Positions 45,169-55,756 of a stretch of 64,000 nt of DNA are shown one piece after another. The stretch lies in contig CAVZMO010000008.1 in the NCBI GenBank assembly GCA_963776195.1, forward strand, positions 82,541 through 146,540, in the 5' to 3' direction. Every line of letters starts with the position of its first letter. The first letter of the stretch is position 1. The notes beneath the pieces are model-generated. The model had not been told where the DNA came from and did no database searches. It worked only from the letters and a program-made list of their open reading frames with translations. The DNA is from CAVZMO01 sp963776195 (GTDB lineage Bacteria; Nitrospirota; Thermodesulfovibrionia; Thermodesulfovibrionales; SM23-35). The position numbers were made by a program, and so were the translations under genes.

Positions 45169-45779
45169 TTCTTCTGACCTCTGTAAACTTCCTCGAATAA
45201 TTCCTCGAAAGAACCGATACGGGGATTGTGCTTCATGGCGTCTTCTATCATTCTCCTGGCTTCCAGATGTTTATGCCCAAGCTGGTCTACGAGAACCTCT
45301 TCAACATCTTTCCTGAAATCTTCGGCGACTTCAGGTACCGCTTCAACTTCGGGCATTAACGCATACATTGCCACTTTACCTTTAAGAGTGGCTATGATCT
45401 TTTCTGCTTTTCTTTCACCGATACCTTTCAGCTGCCTTAATGCCCGAGTATCTTTTTCTTCAATAAAGCGGGCGATCTCTCTTACGGGTTTAACGAGGGC
45501 TTTAATTGCAGCGGTGGGGCCTATATCTTCAACGGTTATAAAAAGCTCGAAGAATTTTTTGTCCAAAGGTGACTTAAACCCCACAAGAATCGGCTTCGGT
45601 TGTCTTTCAGTCTGGTTATAAGAGAGATACAATTTTAAGTCCCGGTCCGATGCGGCATCTCTTTTTATCTCATTCATTGCATAGGAAGGGATTAATATGT
45701 CATAGCCGATTCCGTTCACCAATAAGGTAATCCTGTCATCGTATGTCTCTATTATTTTGCCTTCCAGATAGGATATCAT
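45165..45779 (-). CDS. ruvA: Holliday junction DNA-binding protein RuvA
   Basis: The 204-residue protein has domain I (MISYLEGKIIETYDDRITL), helix-hairpin-helix motifs (FFELFITVEDIGPTAAIKAL; ALRQLKGIGERKAEKIIATL) and the C-terminal three-helix domain that contacts RuvB (AEDFRKDVEEVLVDQLGHKH). It forms the tetrameric platform for RuvB and RuvC. It lies between ruvB and ruvC in the usual order. Confidence 0.97.
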   Translation of the reverse strand: MISYLEGKIIETYDDRITLLVNGIGYDILIPSYAMNEIKRDAASDRDLKLYLSYNQTERQPKPILVGFKSPLDKKFFELFITVEDIGPTAAIKALVKPVREIARFIEEKDTRALRQLKGIGERKAEKIIATLKGKVAMYALMPEVEAVPEVAEDFRKDVEEVLVDQLGHKHLEARRMIEDAMKHNPRIGSFEELFEEVYRGQKK

Positions 45780-46265
45780 CTATCTCTCCCTGAAGGAATT
45801 TCTATAAAATGCGGTTAGAGCAACGGCCAATGCATCGGAAGCGTGCAAGGACTTTATACCGTTAGTCTTAAGCAAGCTCTTTACGGTGGCCTTCATCTGA
45901 TATTTATCCGCAGCCCCATATCCCGTTAAAGAATTCTTTATTTCTCTTGGCGTAATCTCTATCATCGAGATATCATGTTGAAAAACGGATAGATATATAA
46001 TACCTAAAACACTTCCTAATAAGATACCGGCTTTTGGATATCTCACCAGATGAGAAAGCATTCTCGACCGCCACTAAATCCGGCTTGCACCGAATCGAAT
46101 GAGGTTATTGATGTCCGTGTGAATCTGAAACAGTCTGTTGGAGATCTGTTCTTTCGGATCTGTTTTAATGCAACCGCATTTTAGCATCAAGGGGGTTTTA
46201 TGATCGCATCGGATTGCACCAAACCCGGTGGCGCTGAGACCAGGATCAATGCCGAGTATTACCAT
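45780..46265 (-). pseudogene. ruvC: Crossover junction endonuclease RuvC, frame disrupted
   Basis: RuvC cuts Holliday junctions. The N-terminus has the first catalytic aspartate (MVILGIDPGLSATGFGAI) and the C-terminus the YGAADKYQMKATVKSLL region and the last acidic pair in HASDALAVALTAFYR. Around 46062-46085 the frame is disturbed: the direct frame hits a TAG at 46074-46076, while the expected catalytic-glutamate segment PDLVAVENAF reads in another frame. Two compensating shifts (one missing base, then one extra) restore the same frame on both sides. The intact protein would have about 161 residues. Confidence 0.85.
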
Positions 46266-46302
46266 ATCGCAAGAACGGGACACGTCACGGATAAACAAAA
46301 GA

Positions 46303-46892
46303 TTATTTCTTTCTCGGCGCTTCAAAGAGTATCTCTTCCACCATCTGGCAGATGACATGTCCGAGAGTTATATGGGTCTCCTGGATCCGTGGTGTATTGT
46401 CCGAAGGAACGACGAAAGCAATAAGTTGCTTTGGAGGCAAACCTTTCCCCTTTTAAGCCCGGTAAAAGCGATCGTTGTCAATCTTTTTCTCTTTGCGACA
46501 TCCATAGCCTTAAGGATGTTCGGCGAATTCCCGCTTGTGCTGATCGCAATGACGATGTCTCCTTCGACAGAAAGGGCTTTAAGTTGTTTTGCAAATATAT
46601 CGGAGAAATCATAGTCATTGGCAATGGACGTAATCACAGCCATATCGGTATTAAGCGATATAGCCGGGAGGCCCGGACGTTCTCTTTTGAAGCGGTTTAC
46701 GAACTCAGCGGCAATATGCGAGGCATCGGTTGAACTCCCGCCGTTGCCGAAGAGGATTACTTTCTTTCCGTCATTAAAGGCATTGGCAATAATTTTTGCA
46801 ACTTCGAGGATTTTATCGATATTTTTTTCATCGATAAATTTTTCTTTAACCTGAATACTTTCTTCAAATGCCTTCCGTATTTTGTCTTTCAT
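46303..46892 (-). pseudogene. gmhA: Phosphoheptose isomerase (GmhA-like, SIS domain), one frameshift
   Basis: GmhA makes heptose 7-phosphate for lipopolysaccharide inner core. The SIS domain shows ILFGNGGSSTDASHIAAEFV, ITSIANDYDFSDIFAKQLKA and GDIVIAISTSGNSPNILKAM. After AFTGLKRGK (about 46430-46440) the frame changes; the true C-terminus QLIAFVVPSDNTPRIQETHI followed by TLGHVICQMVEEILF continues one frame over to a TAA at 46303-46305. The intact protein would have about 196 residues. It is the first gene of the ruv operon as read here. Confidence 0.85.
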
Positions 46893-46975
46893 GTGAGGAA
46901 ATTACCTCTATGTTCCAGCTCTTCAATATAACTACCCAAAATGAAACGTTTCTGTCAACACCGGGTGCAAAATTC

Positions 46976-47006
46976 TTGACCTTTTTTTTATTCTGTGCAA
47001 TACTAT
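46976..47006 (+). promoter_or_regulatory. Promoter of the cold-shock gene
   Basis: TTGACC (46976-46981) and AATACT (46999-47004) are 17 bases apart. The implied transcript would have an untranslated leader of about 110 bases before the start codon at 47121, a length typical of cold-shock mRNAs whose leader folds respond to temperature. Confidence 0.45.
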
Positions 47007-47120
47007 CTGCGAAGTTTCGGAAGTATAGTTGTATACGGCTTCAAGGACTTTGGACTTTGTAGCTCTTATACCATTATTCCGTAATCTTCGATTTTTAATT
47101 ATCAAGGAGGTGTGGCAGTT

Positions 47121-47321
47121 ATGGTAAAAGGGACCGTTAAATGGTTCAACGAGTCCAAAGGTTTTGGATTCATTACCAAAGAGGATGGCGGAGACGTTTT
47201 TGTTCATTATTCCGCTATTCAGGGCAATGGGTTTAAGACGCTGACCGAAGGTCAGGCAGTCAGCTTTGAAGTTGTTGATGGCCCGAAAGGACCCAAAGCA
47301 GAGAACGTAACGAAAATCTAA
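47121..47321 (+). CDS. Cold-shock domain protein (CspA family)
   Basis: The 66-residue protein is a single cold-shock domain with the nucleic-acid-binding motifs KGFGFITKEDGGDVFVHYSA. It begins VKGTVKWFNES and ends PKAENVTKI. It binds single-stranded RNA/DNA as an RNA chaperone. The ribosome site AAGGAGG (47104-47110) fits the ATG at 47121 (10-base spacing); a GTG at 47112 would be too close. It is monocistronic, with its own promoter and a strong terminator. Confidence 0.96.
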   Translation: MVKGTVKWFNESKGFGFITKEDGGDVFVHYSAIQGNGFKTLTEGQAVSFEVVDGPKGPKAENVTKI

Positions 47322-47325
47322 CCAA

Positions 47326-47359
47326 AAAATGCAGGTCCCGTAATCGGGACCTGCATTTT
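47326..47359 (+). terminator. Rho-independent terminator after the cold-shock gene
   Basis: A-rich sequence, then GCAGGTCCCG, a TAAT loop and CGGGACCTGC, extended by AT pairs and ending in TTTT. The stem is perfect over at least 12 pairs. Because the A-tract precedes it and the T-tract follows it, it can terminate in both directions. Confidence 0.92.
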
Positions 47360-47474
47360 CAATATGCCTTCCTTTTCATCCGCTGCAAGAAATATTATAA
47401 CCATCAACATCAACGATCCGTTCATGGCGTTGAAATACGAACAAAAAAAGTTTAATATAGGTTAGGTATTGATA

Positions 47475-47999
47475 ATGACCCCGGTAGAATACTTGGAAAT
47501 AGTGGATTACAACGGCAAAGTCATCGGTTCTGCGCCAAGATCCGAAGTCCATGGCGACCCATCCCTGATTCACAGAGTAGTACATGTACTCGTATTAAAC
47601 AAAAAAGGGAAGATCCTTTTGCAAAAGCGCTCACGGAACAAAGACGTTGCTCCCGGCAGATGGGATACATCGGTGGGTGGGCACGTAGGGGTAGGTGAAG
47701 ACTTAATCACATCATTAAGGCGAGAGATGCACGAAGAACTCGGCATAATCGGAAATGAGCCGGAATATCTGTACTCATATATGCACAGCAATACATATGA
47801 AACGGAACTCGTTACGACTTTCCGCTATATATATGAAGGCGAATTTTGCTTTAACCGTGAAGAGATCGACGAGATACAATTCTGGAGTCTTGATGAAATA
47901 AGTGGGGCTATCGGCAAGAAGATATTAAGCGATAATTTTGAGCACGAATTCAGGACGTATATTATTGGGGTAAGAGACTGTGACTTTTTATCAAATTAG
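47475..47999 (+). CDS. Nudix hydrolase (YfcD/IPP-isomerase-like)
   Basis: The protein of about 174 residues has the Nudix box GGHVGVGEDLITSLRREMHE followed by ELGI, and the flanking VVHVLVLNKKGKILLQKRS and DVAPGRWDTSVGGH segments seen in the isopentenyl-diphosphate-isomerase-like branch. These enzymes hydrolyse nucleoside diphosphates linked to other groups; the substrate here is unknown. ATG 47475 is preferred to the TTG at 47469. Its end overlaps the start of the next gene by 20 bases. Confidence 0.88.
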   Translation: MTPVEYLEIVDYNGKVIGSAPRSEVHGDPSLIHRVVHVLVLNKKGKILLQKRSRNKDVAPGRWDTSVGGHVGVGEDLITSLRREMHEELGIIGNEPEYLYSYMHSNTYETELVTTFRYIYEGEFCFNREEIDEIQFWSLDEISGAIGKKILSDNFEHEFRTYIIGVRDCDFLSN

Positions 48000-50900
48000 A
48001 CCCAGCCGCGCAAATCTGCCGCTTTGCTTTTTTATCTTTCTCATAGTTGCCGCTATGCCGATAGGTACAGCCTTTTGTGACACTCTGGAGGTAAACAAGG
48101 CAGGTTCAGGGACCGGTACCGTTACCAGTGATGACGGGAACATAAATTGCGGATCCGCCTGCAGTCACACTTATATCGATCCTTTGGGTACTACCGTAAT
48201 ATTGACGGCGACTCCGGACGTAAGCTCGACCTTTGTCTCCTGGTCGGGTTGTGATTCGAGCAATGGAAATGAGTGTACGGTGAGCGTACCTCCTGATATT
48301 GGGACTACAACGGTTACAACTACCTTCAGTATAAAGACCTTCATAGTAACGCCATCAGCGGGTTCCAACGGAACCATCAGTCCGTCCGATCCACAGACGG
48401 TCGACTACGAGCAGACGGCATCCTTCACCTTAACACCAAGCCCCGGTTACCACATCTCATCCGTTGCGGGAACGTGCGGCGGCACATTAGCCGGCAATAC
48501 ATATACGACAAATGCAATAACCGCCGATTGTTCAGTGATAGCGAACTTTGCTATTAATACTTTTACCATCACGGCATCTGCAGGAGCCGATGGAACCATA
48601 TCGCCGGCAGGCATGGTAATGGTAAGTCGTGGAGCCAGTCAGTCCTTCACCATTACGCCTAACGCGAACTACCAGTGTAGCGGATGTGCTGGTGGACGGC
48701 TCTTCTGTGGGTGCGATATCGAGTTACACATTCACTAATGTATCAGCAGACCACACAATATACGCATCCTTTGCTATCAACGCTCATACTACTTGGACGA
48801 GTCATGGGCCTGAAGGCGGGTATATATATGTCGTTGCCGTCTCGCTTAATCTTTCAACTACATATGCCGGTACTTATGGCAATGGTATTTACAAATCGAC
48901 CGATGGAGGGCAGAGTTGGACGCAAATGAACGACGGCCTTACGAACCCGTATATCTTCTCAATAGCTCTCTCCCCTAACTATGATAAACCCGGTTCACCC
49001 GATTCAACGGTCTTTGCCGGCACCGACGGTGGCGGGGTTTATAGATCAACCGATGGAGGACAGAACTGGATTCAAATTAACGACGGCCTCACAAATGCAT
49101 TTGTAATCTCTCTTTCCGTCTCCCCCAATTATGTTTCGGATTCAACGATCTTTGCCGGTACCGATGGCAGCGGGGTTTACAAGTCGACAGACGGAGGGCA
49201 GAACTGGGCTCCGGTTAACAATGGCATTACGAATCTGTATATCTTCTCAGTTGATATCTCCCCTAACTATTCAGCCGATGCAACAGTTTTTGCCACTACA
49301 TACGGCGGTGGGGTTTACAATTCAACCGATGGAGGGCAGAACTGGGATCAGATCAACAGCGGCCTTGCAAATCAGTCTGTCCTCTCATTGTCTGTATCTC
49401 CGGACAATTCAACGGTATTTGCCGGCACCGATGGCGGCGGGGTTTACAATTCAACTGATGGAGGCTTGAGTTGGGGTCCGGTCAACAATGGCCTTATAAA
49501 TACATATGTGCTCTCAGTTGCTACAACCGACACATCCGTTTTTAGCGGTACCAAAGGCGGCGGGGTTTACAAATCGACAAACGCAGGGCAAAACTGGGCA
49601 CAAAGTGGTCTTTCGGGTCTGAATGTATCCTCAATAGCTGTTTCTCCCAGTTATGCAAACATTTTTGCCGGTACCTGGAACGGGATTTATAAGTCAACCG
49701 ATAGTGGACAGAACTGGACCCAGATCAACAACGGCCTCACAAATGCAGTCGTATTCTCAGTTGCTGTCTCTCCAGACGATACAGCGGTCTTTGCCGGTAC
49801 CAACAGCGGGGTTTACATATCGGCTGACGGAGGGCAGAGCTGGTCCCTAAGCGGGCTATCGGGTTTGCGCGTCTCCACGATCGCCTTCTCTCCGGACGGC
49901 ACAGCCATCTTTGCCGGTACCGACGGCCGAGGAGTTTATAAATCGGACGATGGGGGCCAGAGCTGGACACAAAGCGGACTGTCGCGTTCGCGCGTCTTCG
50001 TGATTGTCGTCTCTCCGGACGGTGCAGCTATCTTTGCCGGCACTTACGGCGGAGGAGTTTACAAATCAACAAACGGAGGGCAGAGCTGGATCCAAGTTAA
50101 CAGCGGCCTCACAAATACATTTGTATTTGCAATTGCCGTATCTCGTGATGCTCAAGTTTTTGCGGGTACCGGGGACAGCGTTTTTATATCAACGAATGGG
50201 GGGCAAAGCTGGTCTAAGGTTGACGGCCATCTTACAAATACATATGTACTTTCGTTTGATGTCTCCCCTGACTACACGGACGATGCAACAGTCTTTGCGG
50301 GCACCAATGGCGGCGGGGTTTTTAAGTCAACAAACGGGGGGCGGAGCTGGACCCAGATTAACAGCGGTCTCACAAATACTTATATTTTTTCAGTTGCTAT
50401 TTCTCCAAACTACAAAGACGATACAACAGTCTTTGCGGGCACCAATGGCGGTGGAGTTTACAAATCCACGGATGGAGGCGAAAGCTGGGCCCAGGTTAAC
50501 AGCGGCCTTACAAACACATATGTTTTCTCAGTTATTATTTCTCCTAACTACAAGAACGATACAACCGTCTTTGCCGGCACTTACGGCGGTGGTGTTTATA
50601 AATCAGTTGATGGAGGTTTAAACTGGACCCAGATTAACAGCGGCCTTACAAACACATACGTCCTCGCAGTTGCTGTCTCCCCCAACTATGCAACTGACGC
50701 TAATGTTTTTGCCGGCACCTGGAAAGGCATCTCCAAATCAACCAATGGAGGGCAAAACTGGATTCAAAAGGGTTTGTCGGATTTCAATGTCTTCTCAGTC
50801 GCTCTTTCCCCTATCTATAATGCACCCGTTTCACCCGATGCAACAGTCTTTGCCGGCACCGAAAGCGGAGTTTACAAATCGACGGATGGAGGCGAAAGCT

Positions 50901-51988
50901 GGACTCGGATTAACAATGGACTTACAAATAAGGATGTGCTCTCAATTGCCGTCTCTCCCAACTATGCGACTAACTCAACCGTCTTTGCCGGCACCAGAGG
51001 CGACGGTGTTTACAAATCAATCGATGGGGGGCAGAGCTGGACTCAGATGAGTAGTGGACTTATAAATACCTATGTTCTTTCTGTTGCTCTTTCCCCCAAC
51101 TTTGCTTCCGATTCAACGGTCTTTGCCGGTACCGAAGGTGATGGTGTTTTCAAATCAACCAATGGGGGGCAGAGCTGGACTCAGATAAACAAAAACCTTG
51201 CAAATACCTATGTAACCTCTGTTGCTGTCTCCCCTAATTATGCTTCCGATTCAACGGTCTTTGCCGGTACCGAGGGAGGTGTTTTCAAATCAACCAATAA
51301 AGGGCAAAGCTGGACACCGGCCAACGACGGCCTCGATAATACTTACGTCTTCTCAGTTGCCTTCTCTCCCAATTATGCAGCGGACTCAATAGTTTTTGCT
51401 GGTACAGAAGGCGGCGTTTACAAATCAACCAATGGGGGACAAAGTTGGAACCAGGCTAACAGCGGCCTTGAAAATACATATGTGCTTTCACTTGGTATTT
51501 CTCCCAACTATTCAACAGATGGAACACTCTTTGCCGCTACCAATGGCGGCGGAGTATTTAACGATCCCTTAGTATCGACCCCTATCTTTAGACAATGGAA
51601 TGTGAACATAACAGAGAAAATAAAAATCAGCATTAAAGGATATAAATCAAAAACAAATGTAACCAGTTATTCCGAGAAATGGACTTTATATGCGAATGGT
51701 TCTTTTGGAATTGCAAATGATCTTTTCGGCACGTGGAAACGAAAAGGTAAAGGCATCATAATGTCTTTAGACCCTAAAGGCGCAGGTGTGGATGTGCGTC
51801 GCGTTCTGGGAAGCATGTCCTATGATAATGTTGAAGACCCGCTCGTATCCAAAATAAGCTTTACTATAAAAGAAAATAAAGATGAGACCTTTCGGGGGAA
51901 ATATAGTGAAAACGCGAGGTTCCGAATGAATGGTGCGGCAGGTGGGATAACGGTCAACAGGAATTTCACAGGGATGCCGACCGAATAG
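47980..51988 (+). pseudogene. Large secreted Asp-box (BNR) repeat protein, one frameshift
   Basis: The intact gene would encode about 1336 residues. It has a signal peptide (LPLCFFIFLIVAAMPIGTAF), then about three InlB-B-like repeats (TFIVTPSAGSNGTISPSD; TFTITASAGADGTISPAG), then about 20 Asp-box repeats of the form GVYKSTDGGQSW in a 43-50-residue period, and a C-terminal domain of about 130 residues without repeats. Asp-box arrays fold as beta-propellers; 20 repeats would fill two or three propellers. The frame is broken by one extra base near 48675 (PNANYQ / VADVLVDGSS), inside the N-terminal repeats. The start is a GTG overlapping the Nudix gene. It is probably exported to the cell surface. 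Confidence 0.85.
48850..51560 (+). repeat. Array of about 20 coding repeats (Asp-box units)
   Basis: At DNA level the units repeat every 130-150 bases, each containing a near-constant stretch such as GTCTTTGCCGGCACC, GGGGTTTACAAATCAAC and ATGGAGGGCAGAGCTGG. The conservation is high enough for slippage or recombination to change copy number, and assembly across it should be treated with care. Confidence 0.85.
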
Positions 51989-52028
51989 TCCGATGCCCAT
52001 CGTTCTCTGCTAACCCCATAGCGGAAAG

Positions 52029-53040
52029 TCATCTTTGTTTGATAAAAACGACCCCTGTAATCTCTGCCGGAGGCCCCTCCTTCGATGGGCCTATAGCGGT
52101 CACCCTGTAATTCCTCTTTGTCAGCGGGCTGTCTTTATCGAGAAATGAAGGTGTCTGGCTTTCGCCGATTAATACATATCCATCTTCTTCCCCTATTTCC
52201 CGGTAAATTCTGTAACCCGTTATCCATGTCTCAGGGGGTTCCCTCCAGATGAGATATACATTTTCCTCTGTGACTGCTGCCTGTAAGCCTTTAGGAGCCT
52301 GCGGGACGAACGCAGACGGATCTATCCTGATCTCCTCTGATGCCGGCCCCTCGTCCCTGAACTCGCCTCCTGCCAGGCTTCTGATTGAGTAATATACGGA
52401 TTTGTTTATACTAAAGGCATCCTTAAAATAAGTGTCTGCGAGAGGTGCTCTATTGAGAGGCATAAGAGGATATGTGCCTAGTCGTATCACTTTTATAGAT
52501 ATTATAGAAGATCCCTTCTCCGGCGGATTTCCACGTAAGCGTAACTGAATCGTGTTCGATTGAAAAGGAAATATTTCCCGGCGGAGTGGGCGGGCTTTTT
52601 GGTTTTATCTCCAGGATATTTGAGTCATTGCTTGTAATGCCCTTTAAACTCTCTGAAATAACTTTGTATTTATACGTATGTTCCGTTTGAAAGTCCTTGT
52701 CCGTATACGAACGATGGTCACTTTCGATAAACGCAATCTTCTCAAAAGCTCCTCCTGTGGATTTCATAAGATGAAATCCTTTTAATGACGGTCCCTTGCC
52801 TTTGGGAAAGTTCCACAAGAGAGTGATCTCCGACTCTCTGTGAATGGCTTTGAGTTCTGAAGGCGCGGAGGGTTTTTCATACGATTTAAGTGTCGGTTCG
52901 CCCTTCTTTCCGCACGAAGCAAGCAGGCTGCAGGCAACAAGCAGTAAACACAGGAAAGATAAAAAAAAACGTCTGTTTTGAATATTGATAGAGATTTCCA
53001 ATTTCAGCCTCAGTGTTTCCAATGACTGCCCAGCGCTCAC
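52029..53040 (-). pseudogene. Fibronectin-type-III-like lipoprotein, one frameshift
   Basis: The product has a lipoprotein signal (FLSFLCLLLVACSLLASC with lipobox LASC and GKKGEP after it), then two or three fibronectin-type III-like domains (SELKAIHRESEITLLWNFPK; GNISFSIEHDSVTLTWKSAG; KGLQAAVTEENVYLIWREPP). The frame is interrupted near 52470 (YNIYKSDTT / GTYPLMPLNRAPLAD). The intact protein would have about 336 residues. It begins at a GTG overlapping the argH stop, so it is translated after argH. It probably sits in the outer membrane and binds other proteins. Confidence 0.8.
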
Positions 53041-54419
53041 TGTTTACTGCTGACTATTTTTCTGAGTCTTCTGATCTGTTTCTTGACCTCGTCAAGCGAT
53101 GTGCCGCCGAGGGACTGCTTATTTCTGACAGATTCCTCTGCCTTCAGGCAGGAATAGATGTCCTTTGAAATCATGGGAGAAAAATTGTTCAATTCCTGAA
53201 GGGTGAGCCCGTCGAGTCTTTTTTCCTTCTCGATGGAGTAAAGGACTATCTTGCCGGTGATTTCGTGGGACTTTCTGAAAGGAACACCTTTTTTTACGAG
53301 GTATTCTGCAAGGTCGGTTGCCGTTGAATAAGCATCTCCTGCGGTATCACGCATCTTCACGGTATGGAAAAGAACACCGGGAAACATCTCATTGAGGACG
53401 ATAAGACAGGATTTTATCGTATCCACGGTATCAAATACCGGCTGTTTATCTTCCTGCAGGTCCCTGTTGTACGATAGGGGAAGCCCTTTCATCATGGTCA
53501 AAAGGGACAACAGGTTTCCGTAAATCCTTCCTGTTTTTCCCCTGACGAGTTCTGCAACGTCAGGGTTCTTTTTTTGCGGCATGATACTCGATCCGGTCGT
53601 AAAAGCATCCGGCAATTCGATAAACTTGAATTCCTCCGTCGACCACAGAATAAGCTCTTCCGCGAGCCTTGACAGGTGCATGATGAGTATGGCGGCGTTT
53701 GCTAAGAGTTCTATCGCAAAATCCCTGTCGGACACTGCATCGATGCTGTTTTGAGCGACGCTATCAAACGCGAGGAGTTTTGCTACGTAATCCCTGTCTA
53801 TGGGAAGGGTTGTTCCTGCCAGGGCACAGGCGCCCAAGGGAAGGCGGTTAACCCTTTTCAGACAATCATGAGCTCTTTCGACATCCCTCTGCAGCATCTC
53901 AACGTAGGCGAGCAAGTGATGAGACAAAAGCACGGGCTGAGCTCTCTGCAGATGTGTGTATCCGGGCATTAATGCATTAAGATGTTTTATCGCAACATTG
54001 ATCAAAATTTTCTGGAACTGTTTTATGAGCGAGATGATCTCTTTTAACTCCTCCCGAACATATAACCGGAGATCAAGTGCCACCTGATCGTTTCTTGATC
54101 TCGCCGTGTGGAGCTTTCTGCCTGTGTCACCGATTTTCCTGATCAGGACAGCCTCGATATTCATGTGGACATCTTCGAGGTCTTCCCTGAACGTAAATCT
54201 TCCCCTTTCTATATCTTTCGCTATTTCTTCGAGCCCATTGGTGATCTTCAAGGAGTCTTCTTTTGTGATGATGCCCTGCCTGCCGAGCATTCTTGCGTGG
54301 GCGATACTCCCCTGGATATCGTATTTCCAGAGACGGCGGTCAAAAGATATGGATTCCGTAAAAGACTCGAGGACCTTTGAAGTCTTTTCCTTGAACCTTC
54401 CTCCCCAGGGTTTTTTCAT
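53037..54419 (-). CDS. argH: Argininosuccinate lyase
   Basis: ArgH splits argininosuccinate into arginine and fumarate. The 460-residue protein has MKKPWGGRFKEKTSKVLESF at the start, the HTARSRNDQVALDLRLYVRE and MPGYTHLQRAQPVLLSHHLL motifs, and the superfamily signature GSSIMPQKKNPDVAELVRGK with the catalytic serine loop. The first gene of a two-gene unit with the downstream lipoprotein. Confidence 0.98.
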   Translation of the reverse strand: MKKPWGGRFKEKTSKVLESFTESISFDRRLWKYDIQGSIAHARMLGRQGIITKEDSLKITNGLEEIAKDIERGRFTFREDLEDVHMNIEAVLIRKIGDTGRKLHTARSRNDQVALDLRLYVREELKEIISLIKQFQKILINVAIKHLNALMPGYTHLQRAQPVLLSHHLLAYVEMLQRDVERAHDCLKRVNRLPLGACALAGTTLPIDRDYVAKLLAFDSVAQNSIDAVSDRDFAIELLANAAILIMHLSRLAEELILWSTEEFKFIELPDAFTTGSSIMPQKKNPDVAELVRGKTGRIYGNLLSLLTMMKGLPLSYNRDLQEDKQPVFDTVDTIKSCLIVLNEMFPGVLFHTVKMRDTAGDAYSTATDLAEYLVKKGVPFRKSHEITGKIVLYSIEKEKRLDGLTLQELNNFSPMISKDIYSCLKAEESVRNKQSLGGTSLDEVKKQIRRLRKIVSSKQ

Positions 54420-54555
54420 AACTTCTTACCGCTGAACGGCATGACCGATAAATCACTCTTTATTGATGCCATAATATCTCCTTATTATCTAAAAGAAACC
54501 ACCAATAATAATAAAGTTCGGGGGAAGGGCTGTCAAGAGATTGTTGAAAAGGGTT

Positions 54556-54789
54556 TTACAAAACAAACCATTCCTCCGTCTTCTCATCGCTATAGATGTC
54601 ATAAGTTGAACCGTCACTACCCTTTATTTTGAAAAACCGTTTCCTCGTTCTGTCTCTTATCCCTTCTTCTATCCATTGAGCAATTATTTCGGTTATCTCG
54701 ATCTTCTCACCCCGGAAGATAAAAGACCTGGGTACTTCCTCGGCCCGATAACCTGAATAGGATTTTACCTCAATTCTTTCGTCAGGCAT
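54556..54789 (-). CDS. Small conserved-looking protein of unknown function
   Basis: The 77-residue protein (EVKSYSGYRAEEVPRSFIFR ... ITEIIAQWIEEGIRDRTRKR ... STYDIYSDEKTEEWFVL) has balanced composition and an alternating strand pattern, like a small all-beta domain. I recognise no named family. It lies between argH and a peptidase gene. Coding is supported only by composition and length. Confidence 0.5.
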   Translation of the reverse strand: MPDERIEVKSYSGYRAEEVPRSFIFRGEKIEITEIIAQWIEEGIRDRTRKRFFKIKGSDGSTYDIYSDEKTEEWFVL

Positions 54790-54841
54790 AAACAGTCAAC
54801 TTTGTAGCCGCAGGCTTCAACCAAAAAAATGACAACGCGAC

Positions 54842-55756
54842 CTAAAGGTTGTGGCCACACCTTTCTAATATAGCACCGATTACTGCCTTTGTAACATTCT
54901 TCATAAAAGAAAAATCAAGGGTATCGTATCTGTCGTGGTGAGTGTGATAATGCGGGTTTCTGAACATGGCTGTATCCGTCAACATAAGTGCAGGGTATCC
55001 ATAGTTCCAAAAGGAAGAGTGATCACTGAATCGGGATTCCGGAATAATCCGACCTGAAAAAGGCACCTGATATGGAACAACAATAAGTTCGGGGACATAT
55101 TTATTCGAGCAGGCATGAAAGGCTTCCATGATATCCTTAGACTTCCGGTTTGCAATAACACCGAGGAAATTTCCCTTCTTTGGCACCGGCGCTCCAATAA
55201 AAAAGGGAACGATTTGGCTACCCTCCGTATTATCCGTATACCCAATAGATTCCAGAATAAGAACGGCATCATATCCTCTGTTTAGTCTCCTTGCCTCTTG
55301 GGCAAACAGATCACTGCCTATCAAAAAATGTATGGTCTGCGGCTGGGGTTCCTCGAGGGTAAAGGCAACGAATTGAACGGTCCTGTTCAGTTTCAATGTG
55401 CTCAATATATCTGCCGCCTCGAGTAACACCGCTACTCCGCTGGCATTATCATCGGCGCCGGGACTTCCCAGGGCGGTATCGTAATGGGCGCCCAAAAGGA
55501 GCCATTCTTTTTCAGCATGGGCGCCTTCTAAAGTTGCTATTATGTTGCGGTAGGCTCTTCCGTGGAAGGGCACCTCCTGATTTGCGACGGATAATCCGAA
55601 AGATCTTAAAATCCCTTCGATAAAGGACGCCCTCTTCTCCAGGGCTTCATAATTCTCCCATCCGTGGCGTAATCCTTCTATCCTTCTTACATACTCCTGA
55701 AGTCTTTCAGCATTGACCTGCGAAAGGATGTCCCTCATCCGAGATTTTCTGCCCAC
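54842..55756 (-). CDS. M28-family zinc peptidase
   Basis: The 304-residue protein has the co-catalytic zinc ligands of the M28 family: LLLGAHYDTALGSPGADDNA (His and Asp), FTLEEP (catalytic Glu and ligand), LILESIGYTDNTEG and the late HYHTHHDRYDTLDF histidine. There is no signal peptide, so it is probably cytoplasmic. The start may be GTG 55756 or ATG 55738. Aminopeptidase or carboxypeptidase activity cannot be distinguished. Confidence 0.88.
   Translation of the reverse strand: MGRKSRMRDILSQVNAERLQEYVRRIEGLRHGWENYEALEKRASFIEGILRSFGLSVANQEVPFHGRAYRNIIATLEGAHAEKEWLLLGAHYDTALGSPGADDNASGVAVLLEAADILSTLKLNRTVQFVAFTLEEPQPQTIHFLIGSDLFAQEARRLNRGYDAVLILESIGYTDNTEGSQIVPFFIGAPVPKKGNFLGVIANRKSKDIMEAFHACSNKYVPELIVVPYQVPFSGRIIPESRFSDHSSFWNYGYPALMLTDTAMFRNPHYHTHHDRYDTLDFSFMKNVTKAVIGAILERCGHNL

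Noticed and set aside
50004..50621. Alternate-frame frames inside the Asp-box repeat gene
   Set aside because: They follow the DNA repeats and give Leu/Pro/Arg-rich sequence without domain signatures; the repeat gene explains the region.
48850..51560. CRISPR-like array suggested by regular spacing
   Set aside because: The units are coding (Asp-box), of 130-150 bases with variable spacing, and no cas genes are present. No CRISPR array was seen anywhere in the window.
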